Below, piece by piece: positions 32,550 to 40,727 of a stretch of DNA of 45,612 nt (the stretch's first letter is position 1; each line of letters starts with the position of its first letter). Source of the DNA: Alistipes sp. (GTDB taxonomy: Bacteria; Bacteroidota; Bacteroidia; Bacteroidales; Rikenellaceae); contig JAGBWD010000037.1 in assembly GCA_017629985.1 (NCBI GenBank), positions 1 to 45,612 of the forward strand, in the 5' to 3' direction. The notes below the pieces were generated by a model that worked only from the letters and a program-made list of their open reading frames with translations, did not search any database and was not told the DNA's origin. The position numbers and the translations under genes are program-made.

Positions 32550-33710
32550 ATGTTGAAGATATCAGATGTAGAGCTGCTACGTAGTGAGGTGCTGCGTAGG
32601 GCTATCGAGGAGAATATAGAGCGAGACCCACAGCGTGTGGCTCTCGACAAGCATGTTCCACATGCTGCGCTGGTAGCTACGCAGGTGAAGTATCTGCAGC
32701 GAGCGCGTAAGAAGCTCCCACAGCTCTATGAGGCACGTTGCATAATCCCACCTCGAGCTTTTGAGCAGTCTTCAAGTTTGGAAAGTGCAGAACGAAAGGC
32801 TATTAGTGGTGATACATTGCTCGACTTGAGCTGCGGATTGGGTATTGATGCTATGGCTGCTGCACGACACTTTCGCCGCGTAGTTGCCGTGGAACGCGAT
32901 GAGGTGTTAGCCGAGGTAGTGCGCTACAACCTATCGCTACTAGGTGTTGATAATATGGAGGTTGTAACAGCCTCCTCGGAGGAGTATATAGCCACTACTA
33001 CGGAGCATTTCGACTGGGTATTTATCGACCCTGACCGCCGCTCGGCAGAGGGAAAGAAGATGGTGCGCATGGAGGATTGTTCTCCCAATGTGTTGGAGAT
33101 TATGCCCCGTTTGGAGGAGATATCTTCGCGTGTGGCTATCAAGCTCTCTCCGCTGTTCGATGTGGATGAGGCACTGCGTCTATTCCCAAATTCGGAGGTC
33201 GAGGTGGTCTCTATGTCGGGAGAGTGCAAGGAGCTAAATATATATACTCATGCTAGTAAGAGCGTTGTCCGTGTAGCTGCCGTAGGCCTTGGTGAGTGGA
33301 GCTTTGGCTGTGACGATATAAATATGATCCCCTCGCGAGAGCCTTTTGAGGCCTCACAATGGCGATATATGATTGTGCCAGATGTTGCAGTTCAGAAGGC
33401 GAGGGTTGCCATAGCATCATTTGCAGGGTGTGCTACAATGTGGTCTAACAATGGTTTTGCCTTTGCGGCGCAGATGCCTGCGGAGGATATCCCTGGTAGG
33501 GTATATGTCATTACTCGCATGGAGCGTTATCGCCCCAAGGAGCTGAAGCGAGAGTGGAAGGGTGTAGGTGTGGAGATTATAAAGCGTGATACGAGCCTTG
33601 CTGTTGAGCAGGTGCGTAAGGCTATGGGTGCGAAGGCTGGTAGCGACCACCTAATGGCGATTACGGCCATAGGAGGTGAGAATTGGGTGATTCATCTAAA
33701 GAGGATATAG
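32550..33710 (+). CDS. Class I SAM-dependent methyltransferase, THUMP-like domain
   Basis: This 386-aa protein has SAM motif I at about 91-99 (LLDLSCGLGID), the acidic loop VAVERDEVLA, and the motif IV segment FIDPDRRSAEGKK. The C-terminal part resembles the THUMP-like domain found with such methyltransferases in Bacteroidetes. The usual annotation is RNA or protein methyltransferase, but the target is unknown. It starts 12 nt after comEC and ends 2 nt before the next start. Confidence 0.75.
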   Translation: MLKISDVELLRSEVLRRAIEENIERDPQRVALDKHVPHAALVATQVKYLQRARKKLPQLYEARCIIPPRAFEQSSSLESAERKAISGDTLLDLSCGLGIDAMAAARHFRRVVAVERDEVLAEVVRYNLSLLGVDNMEVVTASSEEYIATTTEHFDWVFIDPDRRSAEGKKMVRMEDCSPNVLEIMPRLEEISSRVAIKLSPLFDVDEALRLFPNSEVEVVSMSGECKELNIYTHASKSVVRVAAVGLGEWSFGCDDINMIPSREPFEASQWRYMIVPDVAVQKARVAIASFAGCATMWSNNGFAFAAQMPAEDIPGRVYVITRMERYRPKELKREWKGVGVEIIKRDTSLAVEQVRKAMGAKAGSDHLMAITAIGGENWVIHLKRI

Positions 33711-33712
33711 AT

Positions 33713-35425
33713 ATGAAGATTTTGGAGCGCATACATCATCTTATACATAATAATTTGTTGCGTGTAGATATCGCAGAACATAGCTTGCTACGCCGTGGCT
33801 ATAGACTTCTCTACTACACCTTACGTGGAATAAACATCCATCGAACGATGATAGATAGTGCCGCTCTTACGCTGTATACACTCTTTGCGCTAGTGCCACT
33901 ACTAGCCCTAGTGTTGCTTATCTTGGGAAAGTTTGGTGTATATGACAGGGTTGTTGAGATAATATATGATAGTGCGCCACAAGATTGGTATGCCGTGCTG
34001 GATACTATTGTTGGTGCAGCAACTACGGCAGCAGGAAATATCGCCCCAGGTTTCTTCGCCGTAGTAGGTATCGCCACGCTCCTTTTTGCCGTATTCACGC
34101 TCTTTCGCACTGCCGAGGAGTCGTTCAATAGGGTGTGGGGTATAAGCAAGAGCCGTGGCTTCATAGTACGATATGTAGCCTATATTGTTGTGGCTATTGT
34201 TGTGCCTGTCCTAGCCCTGGGAGCTATAATTTTAGCCTCGGATATCCTCTCTATGCTGGGTCTGGAGCATGAGATGAATAGGGCTATTAGCATTCTGCTC
34301 TCGTTGGCTTTAGCAACTTTAGCCTGCTCGTTAGTATATAAATTTCTCCCATATACGCGCGTGCAGTGGCGTATGGCGCTTATCGCAGGACTCTTTGCAG
34401 GTATGGGACTCTCGTTGTGGCATTGGGGATATGTATACTTCCAATCTATGATGACCTCCTACAACGTCATATATGGTGGTTTGGCCTTCATCCCACTCTT
34501 TATCCTATGGTTGCAGGTGTCGTGGAATATCCTCCTTACAGGGTGCGAGGTGTGCTGTGTATTGCAGCATCGTAGCCATTTTGAGCGTATCGACCGCCGC
34601 CGCCTGAAGCGCCGCGAGGAGGATGTGCTTCTCAAAAATGAGAGGTCTGTGAGGGTAGTTATCGTAGGCTCGGGAAATGTTGCGGAGGCCCTAGCACGTA
34701 CGCTGCAAAGTGTGGCTGGAGTGGAGCTAGTACAAATCTTTGCACGTAACCGCGAGCGTGCTATGGAGGTGGCATCTATAGCTGGCTGTGGCTGGGAGTG
34801 TGAGGGGGAGAACCTCGCTCCCGCAGATATCTATATTATCTCGGTTAGTGACCGTGCTGTGGCCGCAGTAGCCTCATCGCTACACTTTCCTCGTGAGGCC
34901 ATCGTAGTACATACGGCAGGTAGTATCCCTATGAGTGCTATCCCTGCGCGTGAAGGTCGCCGAGGAATACTCTATGCCCTGCAGAGTTTCACAAAGGGGC
35001 GTCTGATACGCCTTGATGATGTGCCACTCTTTATCGAAGCAGATAGCGCCGAGACAAAGGAGCGTCTTATGTCGCTTGCTCAAGCTATATCCTCGCAGGT
35101 GGAGTATGCTGACTCGGCACGTAGAAAGAGGATACACCTGGCAGGGGTCCTTGTAAATAATTTTGTCAATCATCTCTATAGCCTTGGTGCCGAGGTGGTT
35201 GAGGATGAGGGGTTATCATTTGATGTGTTGAAGCCTCTTATCATGGAGACGGCAGAGAAGGCTACCGATAGCGATGACCCAACACTTGTGCAGACAGGCC
35301 CTGCTGTACGTGGTGATAGGGTGGTTACGGCAGAGCATTTAGAGATGCTCTCGCGTGATGTAGCAAAGCAGAGAATTTATAAAGATTTAACAGAGAGTAT
35401 ATGGGAAACTTCAAAGAAGATGTAG
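33713..35425 (+). CDS. Fusion of a YihY/BrkB inner-membrane protein with a Rossmann/DUF2520 protein
   Basis: This 570-aa protein starts at the ATG at 33713. Residues about 1-300 are YihY/BrkB-like with six hydrophobic segments (the region around DSAALTLYTLFALVPLLALV is characteristic, as is FRTAEESFNRVWG). A basic linker near 305 (RIDRRRLKRREED) follows. Then comes a Rossmann domain starting VRVVIVGSGNVAEAL (about 317) and a DUF2520 helical domain to the end. The halves are normally separate proteins. No stop separates them, and an A5 run (34636-34640) with a GTG in the same frame sits at the junction. A real fusion or a sequence error removing a stop are both possible. A TTG start at 33683 would overlap the preceding gene and is rejected. 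Confidence 0.7.
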   Translation: MKILERIHHLIHNNLLRVDIAEHSLLRRGYRLLYYTLRGINIHRTMIDSAALTLYTLFALVPLLALVLLILGKFGVYDRVVEIIYDSAPQDWYAVLDTIVGAATTAAGNIAPGFFAVVGIATLLFAVFTLFRTAEESFNRVWGISKSRGFIVRYVAYIVVAIVVPVLALGAIILASDILSMLGLEHEMNRAISILLSLALATLACSLVYKFLPYTRVQWRMALIAGLFAGMGLSLWHWGYVYFQSMMTSYNVIYGGLAFIPLFILWLQVSWNILLTGCEVCCVLQHRSHFERIDRRRLKRREEDVLLKNERSVRVVIVGSGNVAEALARTLQSVAGVELVQIFARNRERAMEVASIAGCGWECEGENLAPADIYIISVSDRAVAAVASSLHFPREAIVVHTAGSIPMSAIPAREGRRGILYALQSFTKGRLIRLDDVPLFIEADSAETKERLMSLAQAISSQVEYADSARRKRIHLAGVLVNNFVNHLYSLGAEVVEDEGLSFDVLKPLIMETAEKATDSDDPTLVQTGPAVRGDRVVTAEHLEMLSRDVAKQRIYKDLTESIWETSKKM

Positions 35426-35934
35426 CACGTGTCGAGGCCTTTGTCTTCGATGTCGATGGTGTTATGACAGATGGTACAATCACCCCAACACCCGATGGGG
35501 ACTTCATACGCCACTACTTTGCCAAGGATGGATATGCCATGGCCTATGCCCTGCGTGAGGGGCTTAAGATATGCGTAATCTCGGGAGGTAGAGGCGCGAT
35601 GCTCGAGAACCGCCTGAAGCTCCTTGGTGTGACGCGTATGTACCTCGACTGCATGGATAAGGTGAAGGCCATGGAGGAGTTTTTTAGCGATTATGGCATA
35701 GATGCCGAGAATGTTATTTACATGGGCGATGACATCCCCGATTTGGAGTGTATGCGAAGAGTCGGTGTCCCCGTATGCCCTGCGGATGCAGCTATGGAGG
35801 TTATCGAGGCTTCGCGCTATGTCTCGGAGTATGATGGCGGCCGTGGCGCTGTGCGCGATATTGTTGAGCAGGTACTTCGTGCCAAGGATCTATGGGCCAA
35901 GAACCTCAAAGGAGTGCTAGGCACAAAGCAGTAG
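35401..35934 (+). CDS. kdsC: 3-deoxy-D-manno-octulosonate 8-phosphate phosphatase (HAD)
   Basis: This 177-aa protein is of KdsC size with the HAD motifs DVDGVMTDG (about 17-25), SGG near 60, the lysine in CMDKVKAM, and GDDIPDLECMRRVG. It removes phosphate from KDO-8-phosphate in lipopolysaccharide core synthesis. It begins 25 bp inside the preceding fusion gene. It closes the operon ahead of the terminator at about 35976. Confidence 0.9.
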   Translation: MGNFKEDVARVEAFVFDVDGVMTDGTITPTPDGDFIRHYFAKDGYAMAYALREGLKICVISGGRGAMLENRLKLLGVTRMYLDCMDKVKAMEEFFSDYGIDAENVIYMGDDIPDLECMRRVGVPVCPADAAMEVIEASRYVSEYDGGRGAVRDIVEQVLRAKDLWAKNLKGVLGTKQ

Positions 35935-35975
35935 CAATCCCTAGGTGGGGAGTAGCACCCTAACATCGTAGATGA

Positions 35976-36008
35976 AAGAAGACAGCCAAAAGCTGTCTTC
36001 TTCATTTT
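35976..36008. terminator. Bidirectional terminator between kdsC and the GNAT gene
   Basis: An 11-bp stem (AAGAAGACAGC / GCTGTCTTCTT, loop CAAAA) is followed on plus by a TTCATTTT tail; on minus an A/T-rich tail also follows. It lies between two convergent genes and can serve both. Confidence 0.8.
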
Positions 36009-36035
36009 GAGTATAGGAGCTGCCAAGCAACGTAG

Positions 36036-37184
36036 TTACAACTCCTTGACAAAGGCCCTGCGGCGCTTATGTTGAATATGGTCAAACTCTGCAAAGTTGG
36101 CAAGGCTCTTATGGTTATCCTCGAGGATTGCCGTAGTCTCAACGCGCTGGATGCCATACTTGATAAAGTGCGGAGTCATCTCGTCAAAGATAAGTGCTGT
36201 GACACCCTTGTCCTGATAGTCGGGACGCACTGCGATAAGCAATAGGTCAAAGTCGGTCATCTTCTTGGCCTTCAGCGCCTTGATGATGTGATACCAGCCA
36301 AATGGAAATAGATGACCACCACACTTGCGCAACGCCTCGGAGAGCGATGGCATGCCCAAGCCCACCGCAACAATCTCATCCTGCTCGTTGGCTACCATCG
36401 TCACAAAGTCAAAGTTGAGTATCGGGAAGTACATCTTGCAGTAGTACTGCTTCTGTCTATCGGTCATAGGCTGATAGTTATACAACTTCTGGTATGCAGC
36501 ATCGAGGACGTCAAAGTAGGAGTATCCATACCTCTTTCGCAACTCCCTGGAGTTTTTAACCTTCACAACGTGTAGCCCACATCGCTTCTCAACAAGTTGC
36601 GCAATGCGCCTTACTCGCTCGGGGGCCTCCGCAGGGGGTGTTATCTGATACTCAATCCAGTCAGCCTCCTTGAGCAATCCATATCGCTCGTAGTGCGCTA
36701 TATAGTATGGGTGGGTATAGAGGCTTGCCATGGGGGCATTATAGTCGAAGCCCTCAAGTAATAGACCCTGATGGTCGAAATCGGTAAATCCCACAGGGCC
36801 ATTCAAGCGGAGCATGCCTCGGCTCCTTCCCCACTCGGCAACAGCATCTAGCAGTGCCTTGAAGACATCGTAATCATCGACAAAATCAAACCAGCCAAAG
36901 CGACACTTCTTAACGCCCCAAGCCTCATTAGCACGATGGTTTATGATGCCCACTATGCGACCGACTATCTGCTTGTTGCGGTAGGCCATATATATAACAA
37001 AGTCGCAGACCTCAAGAGCGGGATTACTTTTGGGGTCAAAAGTATTCACCTCATCAAAGAATATAGGTGGACAGTAGTATGGATTACCCTTGTATAGGTC
37101 TATTCCGAATTGTATGAATTGCTTAAGTTCGCGTTTTGTTGTTACCTCTTTAATAACAATGTTGCCTTGGTTAGTACTAGTCAT
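36036..37184 (-). CDS. GNAT-like N-acetyltransferase
   Basis: This 382-aa protein resembles the large Bacteroidetes GNAT-family proteins. A possible first acetyltransferase-like region is near 60-165 (NKQIVGRIVGIINHRANE) and a second near 265-365 (VAVGLGMPSL; RPDYQDKGVTALIFDEMTPHF as the acetyl-CoA-binding-like turn). No signal peptide is seen, so it is cytoplasmic. Substrate unknown. It has its own probable promoter at 37220-37227. Confidence 0.75.
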   Translation of the reverse strand: MTSTNQGNIVIKEVTTKRELKQFIQFGIDLYKGNPYYCPPIFFDEVNTFDPKSNPALEVCDFVIYMAYRNKQIVGRIVGIINHRANEAWGVKKCRFGWFDFVDDYDVFKALLDAVAEWGRSRGMLRLNGPVGFTDFDHQGLLLEGFDYNAPMASLYTHPYYIAHYERYGLLKEADWIEYQITPPAEAPERVRRIAQLVEKRCGLHVVKVKNSRELRKRYGYSYFDVLDAAYQKLYNYQPMTDRQKQYYCKMYFPILNFDFVTMVANEQDEIVAVGLGMPSLSEALRKCGGHLFPFGWYHIIKALKAKKMTDFDLLLIAVRPDYQDKGVTALIFDEMTPHFIKYGIQRVETTAILEDNHKSLANFAEFDHIQHKRRRAFVKEL

Positions 37185-37219
37185 ACTCTTTATATCTCTT
37201 TTTTTCTGTGCCTATTCGA

Positions 37220-37227
37220 CAAAATTA
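37220..37227 (-). promoter_or_regulatory. Probable promoter -7 element for the GNAT gene
   Basis: On the minus strand TAATTTTG matches TAnnTTTG, 36 nt before the ATG at 37184. No TTTG is seen 19 nt further up. Confidence 0.4.
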
Positions 37228-37275
37228 TAGTTGCGCCTCGCATCCTTTGCCTACAACCCTCCATATCGCACTTCG

Positions 37276-38529
37276 CTAGTATCTATCAACGAAGTCCACA
37301 AGGAGCTTGAACGTAGGCTCGTAGTAGTCAAATATGGAGTTTTCCCAGGTGTCGTATACCGTGTGGTAGTACTTAAAGGCATCGCCATTCTCGTTCATGA
37401 AGAATATGCAAGGTACATTTCGCACGGCAAAGGGGTAGTGGTCGCTGTTGTCCGCGAGCTTCGCCCTCTCCAATGCCTTGAAGTATCTCTTCTCGGTGTT
37501 TATCTTCTCGAATAGGGCGTAACCCTCCATGCCCTCGTCACTAACCTCGCAGTATATGTTGGCGTTGTTGTCGTTAATCATGTCGAGGTTTATGAGATAC
37601 TTAATATCTGTTAGCGGTGCAATGGGGTGCTGGGCATACCACTCCGAGCCTCGTAGGTTGGCATCCTCGCCCGAGAAGGCTATGAAGTAGATGTCATACT
37701 CGGGGGTGTTCTTGGCGTAGTGCGCGGCAAGGGTTATGATGGCCGCGGTGCCAGAGGCGTTGTCGTGTGCGCCAGGGTAGTATGTTTTCTTTCCTAGTAG
37801 TCCTAGGTGGTCGTAGTGCGCAGTAAAGATGTAGCACTTGTCATCTCTCTTGCCCTCTACCTTTGCAATTACGTTGAAACACTCGCAACGCTCCAAAAAC
37901 TCATTCTCTATGTTGAGCTTCACGCTCTTTGCGTTGTTGGGAAAGTCGGGGGTTACCCATATTATAGGCTTCTCCTTAACGTTGTCGCCGTATGCCTTGT
38001 AGAACTTTAGAGGAGCCTCCCATCTGTATATGAAACCAGCGTTGTTGCACCCCTCCTTCGTTTGCATGCGCTTGAAGTCTGCGCCATGCTGAAAGGTAAA
38101 CATAAAGTCGCATACCACCATCGCCCCCTCCCATTCAGGTAGTGCGAGGTCGGCAAATACCTTGTCGGCATCGTAGTTCTCCATGTCTATATAGTATAGC
38201 TTGAACTCCCCCTTTATTGAGGGGTTAAACTCTCGTAATGTGAAGTCTACACCAGGGATAAGTCTCTTGCCATCTACGGAGAACTCCATCTTCCCTGGAA
38301 AGGTGTTTATGTTGTGGGTAAATGGCTGGCATATAACCTCATCAACCCCCACCTTTGCAAACTCCTTGGCTATCCACTTTCCCGCCTTGTTCGCACCCTC
38401 ACGCGCATATCCGCGGCCGTGATATTTCGCAGAAGATAGCTCCTTAATAATCTGCTTGTAGTGTTCCAAATCCTGCGCACACACCGCCACTGCCACGAAG
38501 GTAAGAAGCAAAAGTAACAATCTTTTCAT
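37276..38529 (-). CDS. M28-family zinc metallopeptidase, exported
   Basis: This protein has 417 aa from the ATG at 38529; a TTG three codons earlier is less likely. A signal peptide (residues 1-18, ending CAQ) is followed by an M28 fold. Zinc ligands are His in AHYDHLG, Asp in GAHDNASGTAA, Glu in SGEDANLRGSE, Asp in NLDMIND, and His in YYHTVYDT. M28 enzymes are aminopeptidases or carboxypeptidases acting on exported peptides. The protein is probably periplasmic or secreted. Its promoter -7 box (TAACTTTG) is just upstream. Confidence 0.88.
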   Translation of the reverse strand: MKRLLLLLLTFVAVAVCAQDLEHYKQIIKELSSAKYHGRGYAREGANKAGKWIAKEFAKVGVDEVICQPFTHNINTFPGKMEFSVDGKRLIPGVDFTLREFNPSIKGEFKLYYIDMENYDADKVFADLALPEWEGAMVVCDFMFTFQHGADFKRMQTKEGCNNAGFIYRWEAPLKFYKAYGDNVKEKPIIWVTPDFPNNAKSVKLNIENEFLERCECFNVIAKVEGKRDDKCYIFTAHYDHLGLLGKKTYYPGAHDNASGTAAIITLAAHYAKNTPEYDIYFIAFSGEDANLRGSEWYAQHPIAPLTDIKYLINLDMINDNNANIYCEVSDEGMEGYALFEKINTEKRYFKALERAKLADNSDHYPFAVRNVPCIFFMNENGDAFKYYHTVYDTWENSIFDYYEPTFKLLVDFVDRY

Positions 38530-38553
38530 ACTATTCAAGGGTTAGATAACATA

Positions 38554-38561
38554 CAAAGTTA
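38554..38561 (-). promoter_or_regulatory. Promoter -7 element for the M28 peptidase gene
   Basis: On the minus strand TAACTTTG matches TAnnTTTG exactly, 25 nt before the ATG at 38529. Confidence 0.55.
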
Positions 38562-38574
38562 CGAAATATCTCTA

Positions 38575-38607
38575 AACAAAAAGAGAAAAAGCTGAAACTT
38601 TTTCTCT
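38575..38607 (-). terminator. Terminator behind the alcohol dehydrogenase remnant
   Basis: A perfect 10-bp stem (38582-38591 / 38598-38607, loop CTGAAA) is A/T-rich and followed on the minus strand by a CTTTTTGTTT-like tail. It fits the end of the minus-strand transcript carrying the dehydrogenase remnant, before the M28 gene promoter. Confidence 0.65.
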
Positions 38608-38627
38608 CTAACTCATAATCGCAGCCG

Positions 38628-38831
38628 CTACTGCTCCGCCATCTTGCGACCGGCATCGTAGGCCCGTTGCAAATCCTTCTCCCAATACTCATCGCGCCAA
38701 GCGTGCTTTGCCTCCTCGGAGAAGCTGCCAAACGTAATGCGCACAATAGCATCACGTGGACTTTGTAATTCGGGTTTCGGCTTGTCAATCAACTAGAACT
38801 TGCCGTGGGATATGTAGGTGTAGGCGAGCAT
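38628..38831 (-). pseudogene. Remnant of a zinc-dependent alcohol dehydrogenase (N-terminus only, with in-frame stop)
   Basis: Read on the minus strand from the ATG at 38831, the frame gives MLAYTYISHGKF, then a TAG stop at codon 13, then LIDKPKPELQSPRDAIVRIT. This matches the first 30 or so residues of Bacteroidales zinc alcohol dehydrogenases; the usual following text (GS-ICTSDLHIKHG type) is lost after GS. The frame continues for 31 unrelated residues (ending GRKMAEQ) to a stop at 38630. About 310 residues of the dehydrogenase are therefore missing. The ATG lies 6 nt downstream of the last gene of the three-gene HNH operon, so its original promoter is gone. Confidence 0.7.
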
Positions 38832-38837
38832 AGGTTT

Positions 38838-39203
38838 TTATTTTGAATGTTTTCTTCTATTATGCCTTATCAAAAATTTTATCACATAATATAATAGTGT
38901 ATTTACGAAAACTCGGAAGAAATTGCGCAATTCCGTTCCTTGTAATTCTGACTCTATTTGTTTTACTTTAATGTATCTATAAACTTCCGCATGATTAATT
39001 TCCTCGCGTTGTCGAGTTGCTGCATTAATAAAAATCTTATATGCTCCTTGGTGTATCCTATCAGAGTTGTAGTTGTTTTTTGGCCAAAGATTCACAAATA
39101 TAGTCCAATCATCATTGCTTAAAGCAATATAACCATTGTAGCCAACTTTCTTGTAGAGTATTTTGATAAATTTTCTATGTGATGGATGTAATAACCATAT
39201 CAT
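38838..39203 (-). CDS. Unknown 121-aa protein, third gene of an HNH operon
   Basis: I do not recognise a family. The protein is basic, with many aromatic residues. The C-terminal third has a hydrophobic segment (FFRVFVNTLLYYVIKFLI, about 95-112) followed by a basic tail (RHNRRKHSK), which could be a membrane anchor. It follows the 102-aa gene by 12 nt and is part of the same AT-rich operon. It ends 6 nt before the remnant dehydrogenase. The reading frame is intact. Confidence 0.55.
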   Translation of the reverse strand: MIWLLHPSHRKFIKILYKKVGYNGYIALSNDDWTIFVNLWPKNNYNSDRIHQGAYKIFINAATRQREEINHAEVYRYIKVKQIESELQGTELRNFFRVFVNTLLYYVIKFLIRHNRRKHSK

Positions 39204-39215
39204 ATAACATATTCT

Positions 39216-39524
39216 TTATATCTGTATTTTCTCGCAATCTTCCCAATATGTTGGCACATACATCTTTGCATATACATACAGCATCATGGGGTCTTGTCTG
39301 ATTAATTGCAATGCTGAATATATAGAATTTCGAATGATTGGATTCAATTCTTTCATTTGTTCATCAGTCAAATACTTGCAATGAAAATCCTCCATTTGAT
39401 TTCTTATAATGCTCGCTATAGCTTTTGCCAACAAATTGTCGTCTTCAAGCATATTTGCCGTTGCGGTAGAGAGTTCATTATACGCATCAATATACTCTTT
39501 ATCCTTGTATTTCATGTGTTCCAT
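39216..39524 (-). CDS. Unknown 102-aa protein, second gene of an HNH operon
   Basis: A small, mostly helical protein with no family I recognise. No signal peptide or membrane segment is apparent, so it is probably cytoplasmic. It starts 2 nt after the stop of the HNH gene, consistent with coupling; a second ATG nine bases later is also possible. Its presence between two other genes in one transcript supports real coding. Confidence 0.6.
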   Translation of the reverse strand: MEHMKYKDKEYIDAYNELSTATANMLEDDNLLAKAIASIIRNQMEDFHCKYLTDEQMKELNPIIRNSIYSALQLIRQDPMMLYVYAKMYVPTYWEDCEKIQI

Positions 39525-39526
39525 AT

Positions 39527-40378
39527 TTATAATCCCATACCAATTTTTTTCAAGACATTCTTGTCGATTGGAGTGTTCTCTATATCAGCATTTACTAATC
39601 TTATAATCATTGTATCTGATGCAAATACATAATACACCTTACCATTAGAATCGTATCTCTCTTTGATTATGTAAAATGAGCGTAACAACTGAAAGAACTC
39701 TTCCCAATATTTTAGTTCATATTCTTTAATAAAGGATCCTGTTGGATATAATATATATCCTTTTTCATTATTGGAAGATATTGTTCCCTCAAGGTTACAC
39801 GATAATTGAAGATTAAATGGTTTGTTTGCTTTTTGTGCCCATTGAAGGAGAAATCTAATTTTATTTTGTGGAATATAATCTTTTTTCCACTCTTTGTAAA
39901 AAGATATCATCTTGGATAGTTGGCCTTTACCAATTTGCTTACCTTCTCTCGAGCAATATACATTTGGGGTTGTTGCATACATTTTTTCCAAATCACGCAA
40001 AATATCCATGAAGGATATACCCTCCATCCATCTTGCTAACACATATTTACTAACTTCAGATTCCTTTAGCCATTTTTCCCTTGCAGCTTTACTTGCCCTT
40101 GCTGATGCGGCATTTGCAGCTCTAGTATCTGTATTTCTTACCCAAGTTTCACCTCGCGCTTTTTTAGCATCAAGTGCAGCTTTCGTTAGTTCCGCAATCC
40201 TTGTTCGTCTTTTACCATCTACATCGTGTATTTTGGCATGGCATATTCCACAAAGAGGAACAGTCTTAGTTCCACCCAATGATGCAGGCACAATATGATG
40301 CCTTTCTGTTGCAGGAGCGCCACATTCAAAGCATACATTAGGATCAATATAGGTTACTTCAATATAAGTTCTTGACAT
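39527..40378 (-). CDS. HNH-type endonuclease domain protein
   Basis: This 283-aa protein begins with a zinc-bound HNH motif: Cys16-x2-Cys19, His27-His28, Cys43-x2-Cys46 and His47/His51 (CFECG, ERHHIVP, CGICHAKIH). Residues about 60-105 are basic and alanine-rich (KAALDAKKARGETW), similar to linker regions in serine recombinases and some DNA-binding proteins. Residues about 112-165 could form a small helical DNA-binding unit. The C-terminal 110 residues are unrecognised. It leads an operon with two unknown genes and is close to a restriction-modification pair. A defence or mobile-element role is inferred, not shown. Confidence 0.75.
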   Translation of the reverse strand: MSRTYIEVTYIDPNVCFECGAPATERHHIVPASLGGTKTVPLCGICHAKIHDVDGKRRTRIAELTKAALDAKKARGETWVRNTDTRAANAASARASKAAREKWLKESEVSKYVLARWMEGISFMDILRDLEKMYATTPNVYCSREGKQIGKGQLSKMISFYKEWKKDYIPQNKIRFLLQWAQKANKPFNLQLSCNLEGTISSNNEKGYILYPTGSFIKEYELKYWEEFFQLLRSFYIIKERYDSNGKVYYVFASDTMIIRLVNADIENTPIDKNVLKKIGMGL

Positions 40379-40393
40379 AAGATTAAGTTTTTA

Positions 40394-40401
40394 CAAAGTT
40401 A
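40394..40401 (-). promoter_or_regulatory. Promoter -7 element for the HNH operon
   Basis: On the minus strand TAACTTTG matches TAnnTTTG, 16 nt before the ATG at 40378. A TTG lies about 15 nt further upstream, closer than usual for a -33 box. Confidence 0.5.
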
Positions 40402-40432
40402 AACATTATTTCAATACAAGAGTAAAGAATCA

Positions 40433-40513
40433 TCAATAATCCTCCTCATAATCATCGTAGTCGTATGACGAATCATAGTCGCGAGTGTTGTCGTGCGAGT
40501 CTTCATTTTGCAT
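40433..40513 (-). other. Short acidic ORF (26 codons), doubtful
   Basis: On the minus strand an ATG at 40513 opens 26 codons rich in Asp and Tyr (ending DYDDYEEDY) and closes with TGA. The composition looks like the tail of a larger protein. It lies just past a strong hairpin, so it may be a gene-end remnant and not an expressed peptide. Confidence 0.25.
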
Positions 40514-40548
40514 AACAAAAAAAGCAGTCCGTTTGGACTGCTTTTTTC
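40514..40548. terminator. Bidirectional hairpin terminator
   Basis: A GCAGTCC / GGACTGC stem, loop GTTT, is flanked by A7 on the left and T6 on the right, so it can work on both strands. On the minus strand it comes directly after a tRNA-Gly-like 3' end (40551-40575). Confidence 0.85.
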
Positions 40549-40549
40549 G

Positions 40550-40575
40550 TTGAGCGGAAAACGAGACTCGAGCCC
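40550..40575 (-). other. tRNA-Gly 3'-end-like fragment, possible attachment-site scar
   Basis: The minus strand reads CTCGAGTCTCGTTTTCCGCT, which resembles the T-loop, T-stem and acceptor 3' strand of bacterial tRNA-Gly. The matching 5' half is not found in the 100 bases upstream on that strand, and the T-loop begins CTC where TTC is expected, so this is not a functional tRNA. A terminator hairpin follows directly, as it would behind a tRNA gene. A 17-bp piece is repeated at 40711. Confidence 0.5.
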
Positions 40576-40676
40576 ACGTTGTGGGCGATTTCTCGCGAAT
40601 TATATTTACACCCCCAACCCCTGAGAGGGGCGAGTGGGGTCGCTTCGTGCGAGTCATAGTTTGCGCAAGTACAAAA

Positions 40677-40712
40677 TGAAAAAAGACAGCCTGAAGCTGT
40701 CTTTCTCATTTT
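40677..40712. terminator. Hairpin terminator beside the second tRNA-like fragment
   Basis: A perfect AAAGACAGC / GCTGTCTTT stem with loop CTGAA has A-rich and T-rich flanks. The core GACAGC / GCTGTC is shared with the hairpin near 35981-36000, so a similar terminator type recurs. Confidence 0.75.
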
Positions 40713-40727
40713 GAGCGGAAAACGAGA
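40711..40727 (-). repeat. Second copy of the tRNA-Gly-like 3' segment
   Basis: The 17-bp TTGAGCGGAAAACGAGA is identical to 40550-40566 and 161 bp away. On the minus strand it again precedes a hairpin. It holds the acceptor strand only, without a T-loop. Confidence 0.6.

Noticed and set aside
40551-40640. Complete tRNA gene on the minus strand
   Set aside because: Only the 3' end resembles tRNA-Gly; no acceptor 5' strand, D-arm or anticodon arm could be found.
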